DNA of 64,000 bases from Pelobacter sp. (GCA_030824515.1 JAVBXN010000015.1:1-64000); one strand, 5' to 3'; positions 46,641 through 56,755 are shown, numbered from the stretch's first letter. A program made the numbers and translations. The notes: generated from the sequence alone by a model not told the origin.

Positions 46641-49600
46641 TCAACCCGAAATGCCACCTGCAATCCGGAAATTGTCATCCGCCATAGCCGCCAGCGCAAT
46701 CTCCCTGATCCCCTTCAGGTCCAGCTTGCCGGTCCCCAGAATTGGCAGATTGTCCACCTCCAGGTAAGAGTCGCGCCCCGGTTTCCACAGGTTGGGCAGG
46801 CTGCTTTCGGCCATGTGCCGCCGCAGGGTCTCGGCGTCGGCCGCTTCGCGGGCGAAGAGCACCACCAGCCGTTCCCCCTTCTTCTCGTCCGGCACCGCCG
46901 TCACCGCCACCACCCCGGTCTGTCCCAAGCGGTTGTGCAGTTCGTCCTCGACCACGCCGTGCGGCACCATTTCGCCGCCGATCTTGCTGAAGCGCGACAG
47001 GCGGTCGGTGATGCGGATGAAGCCGTCCTCGTCCATCACGCCGATGTCGCCGGTCACGTACCAGCCGTCCCTGATCGCCTCGGCGGTCTTGTCAGGCCGC
47101 CCCAGGTAGCCGAGCATCACGTTGGGTCCCTTGACCAGCATCAGTCCGGCCTGGCCTGCCTCCAGTTCCGCGCCGCTCTCGGGATCGACCACGCGGATCA
47201 CGACACCCGGGATCGGGTGGCCGACGCTACCCTGCTTGGAGCCGTGCTGGCGAACGCCCCCCACCTCCACGTCCGGCAGCGACAACGTGATCACCGGGGC
47301 CAGCTCGGTGGCGCCGTAACCCTCCATAGGCCGCACGCCGAAGCGCTCCTCGAACGAATCGGCCACCTTGCTCTTCAGCTTTTCGGCGCCGGTGATGACC
47401 AGCCGCAGGCTGGTGAAATCCTCCCGTTTGGCGCGCCGCAGATAGGCCAGCAGGAAGGTCGGCGTGGCCAGCAGCAGTGTGGATTTGTGTTCGCGCACCA
47501 TCTGGGCGATCTTCTCGCCGTCCATCGGGTTGGGGTGATAGGCGGCCGAGAAGCCGGACGCCAGCGGAAACCAGAGCGTGGCGGTGAAGCCCAGCGAATG
47601 GAAGAACGGCAGCGCCGAGCAGACGTTGTCGGCGGCGCTGACCCGGAAGACCATGCGCAGCGCCTCGATGTTGGACATGATGTTGTGGTGGCTGAGCATG
47701 ACCCCCTTCGGCTCGCCGGTGCTGCCGGAGGAGAAGATCACCGTGGCGGTGCTGTCGGCGCTGAAATTATTACGATTGCAGAGCAGACGCACCGGCCAGA
47801 GGCGGGCCTTCAGCAGCGCCAGCAGTTTGTCGGTGCCGCTGATGCCGGGCAGGATCTCCTCCAGCAGCACCATCCCTTCCAGCTTGGGCAGCGAGGGGAG
47901 CTTTTCCAGGAAGGCCCGCGAGGTGACGATGGTGGTGATGCCACACTGCTGTACCGCCGAGCGCAGCGACCCTTCGGCGGCGGTGTAGTTCAGGTTGACC
48001 GGTATGCGCCCCAGCAGCATCAGCGCCAGGTTGGCCAGCACTCCGCCGACCGAGGGGGGCAGAAGGATGCCGACGTGGTTTTCAATTCCCCCCTTTACGA
48101 AAGGGGGGGCAGGGGGGATTTGCTGTGCCGCCGCTGAAATCCCCCTAAATCCCCCTTTCGTAAAGGGGGACTTTTCTAGCAGTACCTCCAGCTTCCCGGC
48201 CAAGGCCACGGCTCCGGCCAGCGTGCGTCCGTAGGAGAGCTCTTTGCCGGAGCTGTCGGCAATCGCCCGGCGCTTCCAGTTCTGGCGGGCGGACTGGACC
48301 AGGTACTGTTCCAGCGGCCGTCGCCGGGGTTTGCGCGAATCGAAGTAGTCGCAGGAGAGTTCGGCCACCTTCTGGCGCACCTCCCTGGCGCTGCTGGTCG
48401 AAGGCATCGGCTTGCCGAACAGGATCGTCATCGGGTAGGGGGAAAAGGCCGGCAGGCGCGACAGCAGCCGGCCATGGGCGTAGGAGAGGACGCTGCCCCA
48501 GGCGCCGCCGATGTAGACCGGTATGATCGGGTAGTCGCTGCCCCTGACGATGCGCTCGAAGCCGCCCCGGAACTCGCGCAGCATGCCGTTGCGGGTCAGC
48601 TGCCCCTCGGCGAAGATGCAGACCAGGTAGCCTTCATCCAGCGCCGCCCGGGCCTGGCGCATGAATTCCAGGAGCCCCTTTTTGCCGTCTTCGGAGGAGA
48701 CCGGGATCACCCCCATCAACCGGAACAGGCCGCGCAGGACCGGGGTGTTGTAGATGCGCCGCTCCATCACGAAGCGGATGCGGCGCTGGTTGGTGGCGGT
48801 CAAGAGCAGCGCGTCCAGCCAGGTGACGTGGTTGGGGATCAGCAGTGCCGGTCCCTCCAGCGGCAGGTGCTCGCCGCCGATGACGCGCAGGCGGTAGAAG
48901 ATGCGCATGGCGGCCAGCGCGATGAAGCGCAGCAGGAAATCGGGCAGCACCCAAAAGGATACCAGCGTGAATACCAGCGTGATGACGCCGACGGTGCTGA
49001 ACCCCTGGGCGGCCCTGAGCCCCATCGGGCCGCTGAACAGCCAGGTCAGCGCCGAAGCGCCCAGGATTGCCACCCAGTTGATGAAGCTGGAGGCGGCCAG
49101 CACCTCGCCCCGCCTGGCCGGATCGGCCCGGAACTGGATGAAGGTCTGCAGCGGCAGGCTGAACAGCCCGGCCGAAACGCCCAGCAGCACCAGGATCGCC
49201 AGGCAGGTGAACAGCGTCGGGGGCACCGCGTGCAGCAGGATCGGCGCAACGGTCAGTCCGAGCGCGCCGATCGGCACGATGCCGAATTCCACGTCGCGCC
49301 CGGACAGTTTGGCGGCCAGCAGCGAACCGCCGCCGATCCCCAGCGCCGCCGCCAGAAAAAGATAGCCGCTATTGGCCTCGGCCAGCCCCATCTCCTGCAT
49401 GCCGTAGGCGATCAGGTTGAGCTGGGCATAGGCGCCCACGAACATGAAATAGGCCTGGCCAATCACCGCCAGCATCAGTTGCCGGTCGTGGCGGATGGAC
49501 ATCACGGTGCGCAGGATCTCGGACGGGAACAGCGCAATCCTGCGGCCCGGATCGGCGTTGGTGGTCGTGTCGATGCCGGCTGCGCTCCAGAGGCCGGCCA

Positions 49601-50147
49601 GCGCCACCCCCAGGCAGAGCAGGGCCGCCAGCCAGTAGCGGCCGGTCACGGCCTGGGTCAGCGCCGAGGCCAGCACGGTGCCGAGGATGATCGCCAGGTA
49701 GGTGAAGGATTCCACCAGTCCGTTGGCGCTGGAGAGCTGCTCGCGTCCGGCCAGTTCCGGGATCACGCCGTATTTGGCTGGCGCGAAGAATGCGCTGTGG
49801 CTGGCCATCATGAAGATCACCAGGTACAGGCCGTCATGCCACCCCAGAGCGAAGGCGATTACCGCCAGTGCGGTCACCAGCACCTCGATCGCCTTGACCA
49901 CCACGATGACGCGCGATTTGCGCAGCCGGTCCGCCAGGCAGCCGGCCGGGGCCGAGAAGAGCAGGAACGGCAGCACGAAGGCCGCCCCGACGCTGGCGGT
50001 GATCACGCCGGCCCGGTCGGCTCCCTTGACGCCGATCAGGCAGAAGATGATCAGCAGCTTGAGGATGTTGTCGTTCATCGCCCCCAGGAACTGGGTCGCG
50101 TTGAGGCGTCCAAAGGAGCGGGGGAGTTTGGCGGTTGTATTTTCCAT
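46641..50147 (-). CDS. LplT-PlsC-Aas fusion: lysophospholipid transport and reacylation
   Basis: From the ATG at 50147 the protein has about 1168 residues in three parts. An MFS lysophospholipid flippase-like domain (about 1-420) begins FLGAMNDNILKLLIIF. A PlsC acyltransferase (about 430-620) has the HX4D motif NHVTWLD and the FAEGQLTR motif. An acyl-ACP/CoA ligase (about 640-1168) has the AMP motif FSSGSTGEPKGVMLSH and GYGATELAPV. The fused order matches LplT-Aas proteins that import lysophospholipid and reacylate it. A GC-rich repeat is inserted in frame at 48086-48175 (about residues 658-687). The ORF extension to 50222 is untranslated leader. Confidence 0.9.
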   Translation of the reverse strand: MENTTAKLPRSFGRLNATQFLGAMNDNILKLLIIFCLIGVKGADRAGVITASVGAAFVLPFLLFSAPAGCLADRLRKSRVIVVVKAIEVLVTALAVIAFALGWHDGLYLVIFMMASHSAFFAPAKYGVIPELAGREQLSSANGLVESFTYLAIILGTVLASALTQAVTGRYWLAALLCLGVALAGLWSAAGIDTTTNADPGRRIALFPSEILRTVMSIRHDRQLMLAVIGQAYFMFVGAYAQLNLIAYGMQEMGLAEANSGYLFLAAALGIGGGSLLAAKLSGRDVEFGIVPIGALGLTVAPILLHAVPPTLFTCLAILVLLGVSAGLFSLPLQTFIQFRADPARRGEVLAASSFINWVAILGASALTWLFSGPMGLRAAQGFSTVGVITLVFTLVSFWVLPDFLLRFIALAAMRIFYRLRVIGGEHLPLEGPALLIPNHVTWLDALLLTATNQRRIRFVMERRIYNTPVLRGLFRLMGVIPVSSEDGKKGLLEFMRQARAALDEGYLVCIFAEGQLTRNGMLREFRGGFERIVRGSDYPIIPVYIGGAWGSVLSYAHGRLLSRLPAFSPYPMTILFGKPMPSTSSAREVRQKVAELSCDYFDSRKPRRRPLEQYLVQSARQNWKRRAIADSSGKELSYGRTLAGAVALAGKLEVLLEKSPFTKGGFRGISAAAQQIPPAPPFVKGGIENHVGILLPPSVGGVLANLALMLLGRIPVNLNYTAAEGSLRSAVQQCGITTIVTSRAFLEKLPSLPKLEGMVLLEEILPGISGTDKLLALLKARLWPVRLLCNRNNFSADSTATVIFSSGSTGEPKGVMLSHHNIMSNIEALRMVFRVSAADNVCSALPFFHSLGFTATLWFPLASGFSAAYHPNPMDGEKIAQMVREHKSTLLLATPTFLLAYLRRAKREDFTSLRLVITGAEKLKSKVADSFEERFGVRPMEGYGATELAPVITLSLPDVEVGGVRQHGSKQGSVGHPIPGVVIRVVDPESGAELEAGQAGLMLVKGPNVMLGYLGRPDKTAEAIRDGWYVTGDIGVMDEDGFIRITDRLSRFSKIGGEMVPHGVVEDELHNRLGQTGVVAVTAVPDEKKGERLVVLFAREAADAETLRRHMAESSLPNLWKPGRDSYLEVDNLPILGTGKLDLKGIREIALAAMADDNFRIAGGISG
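48086..48175. repeat. GC-rich repeat inserted in the Aas-like coding sequence, copy 3
   Basis: It has the same double-hairpin layout as 25669-25756. In the gene frame it is translated as SPFTKGGFRGI and PPAPPFVKGGI with no stop codon. It lies near the start of the ligase domain. Confidence 0.85.
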
Positions 50148-50194
50148 TGTTGGCCTCGTCTGGGTTATTGCCGATGAGTCAAATTCTAAACCAT

Positions 50195-50330
50195 AACCCC
50201 TCCTGTCCTCCCCTTGAGTCAAGGGGAGGGACGCGGGCTGAGGTAGTGGTGGTTCTTTTGTTGTTTTGCCTTTGTTTTTGCCTTTAACTCCCCCTCTTAA
50301 GTTAAGAGGGGGAGGGGGGGAGTTATGATT
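50195..50330. repeat. GC-rich hairpins flanking the amidohydrolase 3' end
   Basis: Two hairpins, CTCCCCTTGAGTCAAGGGGAG (50207-50227) and TCCCCCTCTTAAGTTAAGAG with its GGGGGA tail (50287-50325), lie between the Aas-like gene and the amidohydrolase. The second overlaps the amidohydrolase 3' end and may act in termination. Confidence 0.65.
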
Positions 50331-51331
50331 TCAGCATCAGTTGCTGGTATTGCAAACATTTTTGAACTGTTCCCCAGTATCTCCTCTGTTACCCCCAGCG
50401 CCCGTTTCAGCTCCACATCCCGGTCCCAGGGATTTTTGATCGCGGCGATGCGGCGCACTTGCGGAAGCGGGATGCGGTAGGCGTGCCACCAGGGGGAGGT
50501 GATTGCGCTGTTGATGATCGGCATGTCGCTGCCGTACAGCAGGCGGTCGTGGATCCCGGCATGGTGCAGCACCCTGGTCAGATGGCCGAGTCGGTTGGCC
50601 TGGGTTAGCGCCGAGATGTCGGCGTGGAGATTGGGGTACTGCCTGAACAGCGCCAGCAGACGCTCCAGGTTGGCCTGGCCATCATTCTTGCCGTTGCTGG
50701 CGCAGTGGGCGGCGATCACGGTCACCCCCTCGTCCAGCGCGCGGCGAAGCCGCAGCGGGTCGGCCAGGCTGTTATCGACGCGGGTGAAGGATTCCTCGTT
50801 GCCGGTGTGGGTCAAAAGCGGCAGCCGCAGCTCCCGCAGCCGCCGGTAAAACGGCGTCAGCCGCGCATCGGCCGGGTCGATGTGCTGGACCGAGGGGAGC
50901 CACTTCAGTAGCACCGCCCCATCCGCGGCGGCGCGGTCGAGCCGTTCCAGGGCATCGCCGCGGCCGGGGTTGATGCTGGCGCCGAAGAGCAGGTTCGGGT
51001 ACTTGCGGCACTCCCGTCCCAGGAACTCGTTGGGGATATGGATCTCGGTCGCTGCTTGGTCCAGTTGCCCCTGCGCATCGACCACGCCGTCCATTGCCAG
51101 CACCACCGCCGCCGAAACCTGCCGCGACTCGCCCAGTTGCCGTGAAAGCCTCTCCAGCACCAGCCCGTCGCCATGCTGCAGCAGTTCACGTTCGGAAACG
51201 CCGAATGTTTTCAGAAAGAAGTTGAAGCGGACGTTGCGGCGCATTGCGCTGGAAACGAAGCAGCCGCTGGAACCGGCGCCGATGCCGGCGGTATGGCAGT
51301 GAATGTCGATGATGGCGGCAGTTGGCAGCAT
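50297..51331 (-). CDS. Amidohydrolase-family metalloenzyme
   Basis: From the ATG at 51331, with GGAG upstream, the 344-residue protein has the amidohydrolase_2 layout: IIDIHCHT metal ligands at the N-terminus, GASINPGRG, LLKWLPS (Lys), LLTHTGNE (His), VIAAHCAS (His) and LLYGSDMP (Asp). Such TIM-barrel enzymes hydrolyse or decarboxylate diverse substrates; none can be named here. The C-terminal segment after residue about 330 (IITPPLPLLT) is repeat-encoded and includes the stop codon. The longer ORF to 51823 is antisense to the regulator gene and not real. Confidence 0.84.
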   Translation of the reverse strand: MLPTAAIIDIHCHTAGIGAGSSGCFVSSAMRRNVRFNFFLKTFGVSERELLQHGDGLVLERLSRQLGESRQVSAAVVLAMDGVVDAQGQLDQAATEIHIPNEFLGRECRKYPNLLFGASINPGRGDALERLDRAAADGAVLLKWLPSVQHIDPADARLTPFYRRLRELRLPLLTHTGNEESFTRVDNSLADPLRLRRALDEGVTVIAAHCASNGKNDGQANLERLLALFRQYPNLHADISALTQANRLGHLTRVLHHAGIHDRLLYGSDMPIINSAITSPWWHAYRIPLPQVRRIAAIKNPWDRDVELKRALGVTEEILGNSSKMFAIPATDAEIITPPLPLLT

Positions 51332-51502
51332 GATGTTCTCCGTAGTCAGGTTTGTTGATGGATGTCTGCCATGCTTTTCAGGGAACATGCCAGAAACCGG
51401 CGGCACATGCAATAGCCTATGTTTCAGTACCTTAGCCCGTGTTGTCTGATTCCGGTTAATGTATGATTGACACTGGATGCCGGCGTGATGTACATCTTCT
51501 GC

Positions 51503-52993
51503 ATGACAAGACAACTGGCATTGACAAGTGAAGAGCGGGACTTTTTCCGGAACGTGGCCCAGGCCGCTTTTGCCAACCCCTTCAGCCAGACCAGGGTGGA
51601 GCTGGACCGTAAAATAGCCGGCAGCGATGCCGCGCTGTCCTGGGATGACCTGGTGGAACTGGCTATCAGCCGCATCGTCGAGCGCCTGAGCCGGCTGAGG
51701 GCGTCGGGGCGCGATGACCTGGCGCGTTACGGCGCGGACGACCGGGAACTGCTCAGGACCGCGTTCCTGTTCGACATCTACCACCGCTATCGCCAGACAT
51801 TCGATGACTTCATCCTCAAGCAACTGGCCGCTGGCGATGAACCGATCCCGGTTCCCTTTGCCCGCGAATTGCTGGGCTTGCTGGCCAGGCTGGGGCTGGA
51901 CGAAACCGGTTGCCGGCGCTACCTGGGGATCTTCTACCAGATCCGACGGGCCTTCTATTTCATCGAGACGTCGCTGACCGGTCTCTCCGCATCAATGCAC
52001 GGACTGAGGCTGCAGCTCTGGAACAATATCTTCACCTGCAACATCAACTGGTACGAACAGCACCTCTGGAACCGCATGGAGGATTTCTCCACGCTTTTGC
52101 TGGGCGAGACCGGCACCGGCAAGGGGGCCGCCGCGGCCGCCATCGGCCGTTCCGGATTCATCCCCTTTGACGGCCGTAGCGGCCGTTTCAGCGAGAGCTT
52201 CACCCGCAACTTCATCGCCATCAACCTGTCCCAGTATCCGGAATCGCTGCTGGAATCGGAGCTGTTCGGCCACAAAAAAGGCGCCTTTACCGGCGCGATC
52301 GAAAACCACGAGGGCATCTTCAGCCGTTGCGCTCCCCATGGTTCGATCTTCCTGGACGAGATCGGCGATGTCCCGGTCCCGGTGCAGATCAAGCTGCTGC
52401 AGGTGATCCAGGAGAGAACCTTCACGCCGGTGGGCGGCCACGAGCGCCGGCGGTTCCAGGGGCGGGTGATCGCCGCCACCAACCGGCCGCTGGATGACCT
52501 GCGCCGCTCCGGGCAGTTCCGTGACGACTTCTACTACCGGCTCTGCTCTGACATCATCGTGGTGCCGCCGCTCAGCCTGCGCATCCAGCAGGAGCCGCGC
52601 GAGCTGGAGGCGCTGATCGGCAGCATCCTCAAACGCCTGATCGGCGATGCGGCGGTGCCACACGCCAGGCTGGTGCGGGAGGCGCTGCAGCGCGACCTGG
52701 GGGCGCACTATCCCTGGCCCGGCAACGTGCGCGAGCTGGAGCAGGCGGTGCGGCGCATCATCCTGACCCGCCACTATCGCGGGGATACATCCGCTTCGGT
52801 TTCCAACGAGCCGTGTGATCGTTTGCTGGCCGGCATCGAGGCCGGCAGCATGGATGCCCAGCAGCTGATGGCCGAATATTGCGGCCTGTTGTATCGCCGT
52901 TTCGGCACCTACGAGGATGTGGCCCGTAAAACCGGTCTCGACCGCCGCACGGTCAAGAAGTACGTACTTCTCACCTCTGGAACTTCAACCTGA
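51503..52993 (+). CDS. Sigma-54-dependent transcriptional activator
   Basis: From the ATG at 51503 (51488 is possible) the protein has 496 residues. An N-terminal helical region (about 1-190) is not a standard receiver, GAF or PAS domain. The AAA+ domain has Walker A GETGTGKG (about 201-208), the sigma-54 contact GAFTGA (260-265) and Walker B GSIFLDEIGD. The C-terminal Fis-type helix-turn-helix is VARKTGLDRRTVKKY. It should activate sigma-54 promoters from upstream sites after sensing an unknown signal. It diverges from the amidohydrolase and is not linked to the mft locus. The N-terminal domain is the sensing part and is unrecognised. Confidence 0.9.
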   Translation: MTRQLALTSEERDFFRNVAQAAFANPFSQTRVELDRKIAGSDAALSWDDLVELAISRIVERLSRLRASGRDDLARYGADDRELLRTAFLFDIYHRYRQTFDDFILKQLAAGDEPIPVPFARELLGLLARLGLDETGCRRYLGIFYQIRRAFYFIETSLTGLSASMHGLRLQLWNNIFTCNINWYEQHLWNRMEDFSTLLLGETGTGKGAAAAAIGRSGFIPFDGRSGRFSESFTRNFIAINLSQYPESLLESELFGHKKGAFTGAIENHEGIFSRCAPHGSIFLDEIGDVPVPVQIKLLQVIQERTFTPVGGHERRRFQGRVIAATNRPLDDLRRSGQFRDDFYYRLCSDIIVVPPLSLRIQQEPRELEALIGSILKRLIGDAAVPHARLVREALQRDLGAHYPWPGNVRELEQAVRRIILTRHYRGDTSASVSNEPCDRLLAGIEAGSMDAQQLMAEYCGLLYRRFGTYEDVARKTGLDRRTVKKYVLLTSGTST

Positions 52994-53246
52994 TTGCTTC
53001 CGTCATTTCCGGGACGATGGTGGTCTGATTTTCCCTGTTCCGGTTGCAGCTTGGTCACATTGTTGCCAGCAGTCCGCTGAAGCTTGTAGCAGATCGACAG
53101 ATTGCCGGATTCACTGCTTAAACTGAACCGGCAACGGGGCATATTCCCGCTTTACACTTGACGATTCCGATGTACCATTCTCATAGCAAAAATCTGCCGC
53201 CGTGGAAGTTGCTGCAGTAGCACAAAAGAATATGCGGGGATCGCCA

Positions 53247-56200
53247 ATGAAAAGTCTCACTTCAAAAATGACCCTGACCGTATCCCTGGTGACAACAGTA
53301 TTACTGGGCTTGATCATCGCAATCAGTCATACTTTCTGGAGCAGCGAGCTGCAAAAGAGTATCGGCGACAACCAGAATGCCATGGTGGATGCCCTGGCCA
53401 GGCAGCTGGATACACAGCTGGCCACCGCGCAGGCACAGTTGCTGAAAATGGCGCAGCGCATCAGTGAAGACGATATCGTCAATGTACAACGATTGAACGA
53501 CAAGTTTGCCGACGAAGAAGATGCGCTGGTTTTCTTCAATGCCGGACTGGAGCTGCTTGCGCCGGACGGCAGGATCATCACCGAGTTTCCGCTGGACCCC
53601 AAGGATTCGGGCAGGGATGTTTCACATCTGGCTCATTTCGTCAGGGCAGCGTCCACAATGAAACCGTTTATCGGTTGCACCTATCTGAACCATAACAATC
53701 AGCAGCCAACCATTCCCTTTGTAGTGCCGCTGCTGAACAAGCAGGGCAAGTTGAGCGCCGTGCTGGTCGGGCGGCACGAGATCCTCAAGGGGAATACCTT
53801 CTCCTCGCTGCTTTCCACAAGAATCGGCCGGAGCGGTTATTTTTACATCATCGATACCGACCGACACATCGTGGTTCATCCTGACCCGGTACGCATGATG
53901 GAAAATATCGGTTACGGGATCAATCCGGCCATCGAGGCCGCGCTGTCAGGGTTTGAAGGAACCCGGGAAAACGTCAATTCCCGCGGGGTTAGAGGGCTGA
54001 CCTCCTTCAAACGTCTGAATTCCACCCACTGGATCCTTGGTATTCATAACCCTACCACCGAAGCCTATCAGCCGCTGTACAAGTCTCTGAAAATCTCGCT
54101 GGCGCTGCTGATACTGGGGCTGATTTCCAGCATCCTGGTCACCCGTGGCGCCATGGCCCGCATGCTGTCTCCGCTCAACCGGCTGACGGCGATCATCAAG
54201 GAGTTCGAACCGGGCCAGGATCGCTCGGATCTGCAGCGTCTGGCCGAATCCGACGACGAAGTCGGGCGCCTGGGGCTGGTCTATGACCGGATGGTCGTCA
54301 GGATGGAAGAACAGCATGCCGCGTTGCGGAAGAATTCGCTATTCACCGAAAACCTGGTCAACTACTCCGCTACCCCCTGTTTCGTGATCGACAGCGATCA
54401 TCACATCCTGTTCTGGAACCGGGCCATGGCAAAGCTGTCCGGTATTTCATCCGGGGAGATGCAGGGGAGCGACAGTCACTGGAAGGCCTTTTATCCCGAA
54501 CAACGGCCCACCCTGGCCGATCTGGTGCTGGACAGTGCCGAGCAGGAATTCTCCCGGCATTACGAAACCTACCGCAAGTCGAATCTGGTCGAGGGCGCCA
54601 TGCAGTCCGAGGGGTGGTTTCGTTTTCCCGCCAGCGGAAAGCGCTTCCTCTATTTTCATGCCTCCCCCATTTGTGACGATGACGGCAGGATTATTGCCGT
54701 GATGGAGACTCTGGAGGATCTGACCGAAACCAAGCAGATCGGAGACATGCTCAATGAACAGTACCGCTTCCTGCAGCAGGTGCTGGATTCGATCCCCAAC
54801 CCGGTCTTTTACAAGAACCGCAACAGCGCCTTTATCGGCTGCAACCGTGCTTTCGAGGAGTTCTTCGGTCGCAGTCGCACCGAGATCATGGGCAAGAAGA
54901 TCAACGACCTGAACCAGGGCGAGACAGCCGATTTTCAGGCCGAACAGGACCGGGCCTGCCTTAAGAACGACTCCATACAAACCTATGAAACTTCGTTGGT
55001 ACGTGCCGACGGCGTGATACGTCAGGTTATCTCCACCAAGGCGCCTATGCACGACCGCAACGGCAAGGTTAACGGTCTGGTGGGAACCTTTACCGACATC
55101 ACCGAGCGCAAGCAGACCGAAATCGCGCTGCGGGAGAGCGAGGAGAAGTTCCGCTCGATCAGCGATTCGGCCCAGGATGCGATCGTCATGATCGACAACA
55201 ATGGGCTGGTCACTTTCTGGAATGCGGCGGCGGAGAAGATTTTCGGTTATACCAAGGAGGAAATCCTGGGCAGGAATCTGCATGAGCATATTACGCCCGC
55301 CGACATGCTTGATACCCATCTGCGGGCGTTTGCCGGATTCAGGGAAAACGGGCAGGGGGCGGCGGTCGGCAAGACCCTGGAACTTCCGGCGAAACGCAAG
55401 GGAGGCGCGGTCATCCCGATCGAATTGTCGCTCTCCGCAGTCCGGTTGGAGGGAAAATGGTGTGCAATCGGCCTGGCCCGCGACATTACCGCCCGCCGGG
55501 AAGCCCACGATGCCCTTGCCGCCAGCCAGGCCGCTCTGGAGGCCAAGCATGCCGAACTGGGGCAGGTCTTCAACTGGGTCGAGGCCGCCAAGCTTGAGTG
55601 GGAACAGACCTTGGATTCGCTCAAGGACATCATTGTTCTAGCCGATGCGACGCATCAAATCCGGCGCTGCAATCGCATGCTCAAGGAGATCACCGGCAAG
55701 GATTTCGATGCACTGGTGATGCATGACTGGCGGGAGATTCTGATGGAGTCCGGTTTCAATTTCGTAACTTTCGACGGTACAACTGGCGAACTGATCCATT
55801 CCGGAACTAAACAGCAGTTCGACCTGAATATCTACGAAATCCGCGATCCCGGCAGTTCAGTGGTGAAGGGGGTGGTGGTTTCGATGAACGATGTGACACA
55901 GATCAAGACCATGACCCGTGAACTGGAGCAGGCCTACTCCGAACTGCAGTCAACCCAGACCAGGGTGGTTCAGCAGGAGAAAATGGCTTCCATCGGCCAG
56001 ATGGCCGCCGGCGTGGCCCACGAGATCAACAACCCGATGGGTTTCATCACCAGCAACCTGAATACGCTGGGCAAGTACATGGGGCGTCTGCGTGAATACC
56101 AGGATGCGCTCAAGACCCATCTGGCGGGCTGCGAAGGTGACTCCAAGGTTGCGTTGCTGGAGTTGCAGCGTCGGCTCAAGATCGATTATATCCTGGAAGA

Positions 56201-56750
56201 TACCGGCAGCCTGGTGGCAGAGTCGCTGGAGGGGGCCGAGCGGGTACGCAAGATTGTCCAGGATCTGAAGAGCTTTTCCAGGGTGGATGACGCAGACGAG
56301 TCCTTTGCGGACCTGAACCAGTGCCTGGAGAGCACCATCAACATCGTCTGGAACGAAATCAAATATGTCGCCACTCTCACCAAGGAGCTGGGCGATATTC
56401 CACGGATCAAGTGTTATCCGCAACAGTTGAACCAGGTTTTCATGAATCTGCTGGTAAATGCCGCCCATGCCATATCCGGCCAGGGAACAATCACGGTGCG
56501 CAGCTGGAACGATGCCGACAATGTCTTCGTTTCGATCGGCGACACCGGCAGCGGCATACCGGAAGAGCTGCAACGGCGAATCTTCGAGCCCTTCTTCACT
56601 ACCAAGGAGGCCGGCAAGGGAACCGGGTTGGGGCTTTCAATCAGTAGCGAGATCATCAGGAAGCATGGCGGGGAAATAATACTTGAGAGCAAGCCCGGAC
56701 AGGGAACCACTTTTACCGTCCGCCTGCCGCTCGGCAGCAAAGAGGAGTAA
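53247..56750 (+). CDS. Cache-PAS sensor histidine kinase
   Basis: The protein has about 1167 residues from the ATG at 53247: a first membrane helix (about 10-30), a large extracellular dCACHE-like domain (about 35-285, with GYFYIIDTDRHIVVHPDP), a second helix (about 287-310), HAMP, four PAS domains (starting near NYSATPCFVIDSD, FLQQVLDSIPNPVF, FRSISDSAQDAIVM and LDSLKDIIVL), a dimerisation helix with His925 in GVAHEINNPMG, and an HATPase domain ending GKGTGLGLSI. It senses a small ligand outside and phosphorylates a partner. The REC-PAS regulator follows after five bases, likely its target. Confidence 0.92.
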   Translation: MKSLTSKMTLTVSLVTTVLLGLIIAISHTFWSSELQKSIGDNQNAMVDALARQLDTQLATAQAQLLKMAQRISEDDIVNVQRLNDKFADEEDALVFFNAGLELLAPDGRIITEFPLDPKDSGRDVSHLAHFVRAASTMKPFIGCTYLNHNNQQPTIPFVVPLLNKQGKLSAVLVGRHEILKGNTFSSLLSTRIGRSGYFYIIDTDRHIVVHPDPVRMMENIGYGINPAIEAALSGFEGTRENVNSRGVRGLTSFKRLNSTHWILGIHNPTTEAYQPLYKSLKISLALLILGLISSILVTRGAMARMLSPLNRLTAIIKEFEPGQDRSDLQRLAESDDEVGRLGLVYDRMVVRMEEQHAALRKNSLFTENLVNYSATPCFVIDSDHHILFWNRAMAKLSGISSGEMQGSDSHWKAFYPEQRPTLADLVLDSAEQEFSRHYETYRKSNLVEGAMQSEGWFRFPASGKRFLYFHASPICDDDGRIIAVMETLEDLTETKQIGDMLNEQYRFLQQVLDSIPNPVFYKNRNSAFIGCNRAFEEFFGRSRTEIMGKKINDLNQGETADFQAEQDRACLKNDSIQTYETSLVRADGVIRQVISTKAPMHDRNGKVNGLVGTFTDITERKQTEIALRESEEKFRSISDSAQDAIVMIDNNGLVTFWNAAAEKIFGYTKEEILGRNLHEHITPADMLDTHLRAFAGFRENGQGAAVGKTLELPAKRKGGAVIPIELSLSAVRLEGKWCAIGLARDITARREAHDALAASQAALEAKHAELGQVFNWVEAAKLEWEQTLDSLKDIIVLADATHQIRRCNRMLKEITGKDFDALVMHDWREILMESGFNFVTFDGTTGELIHSGTKQQFDLNIYEIRDPGSSVVKGVVVSMNDVTQIKTMTRELEQAYSELQSTQTRVVQQEKMASIGQMAAGVAHEINNPMGFITSNLNTLGKYMGRLREYQDALKTHLAGCEGDSKVALLELQRRLKIDYILEDTGSLVAESLEGAERVRKIVQDLKSFSRVDDADESFADLNQCLESTINIVWNEIKYVATLTKELGDIPRIKCYPQQLNQVFMNLLVNAAHAISGQGTITVRSWNDADNVFVSIGDTGSGIPEELQRRIFEPFFTTKEAGKGTGLGLSISSEIIRKHGGEIILESKPGQGTTFTVRLPLGSKEE

Positions 56751-56755
56751 TTACC

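Noticed and set aside
48474-50177. 567-residue plus-strand ORF
   Set aside because: Antisense to the LplT-Aas fusion, which has clear domain motifs in its frame.
50297-51823. Amidohydrolase starting at 51823
   Set aside because: The first 164 residues are antisense to the sigma-54 activator gene; the true start is the ATG at 51331.
54447-55550. 367-residue minus-strand ORF
   Set aside because: Antisense to the PAS domains of the first sensor kinase.
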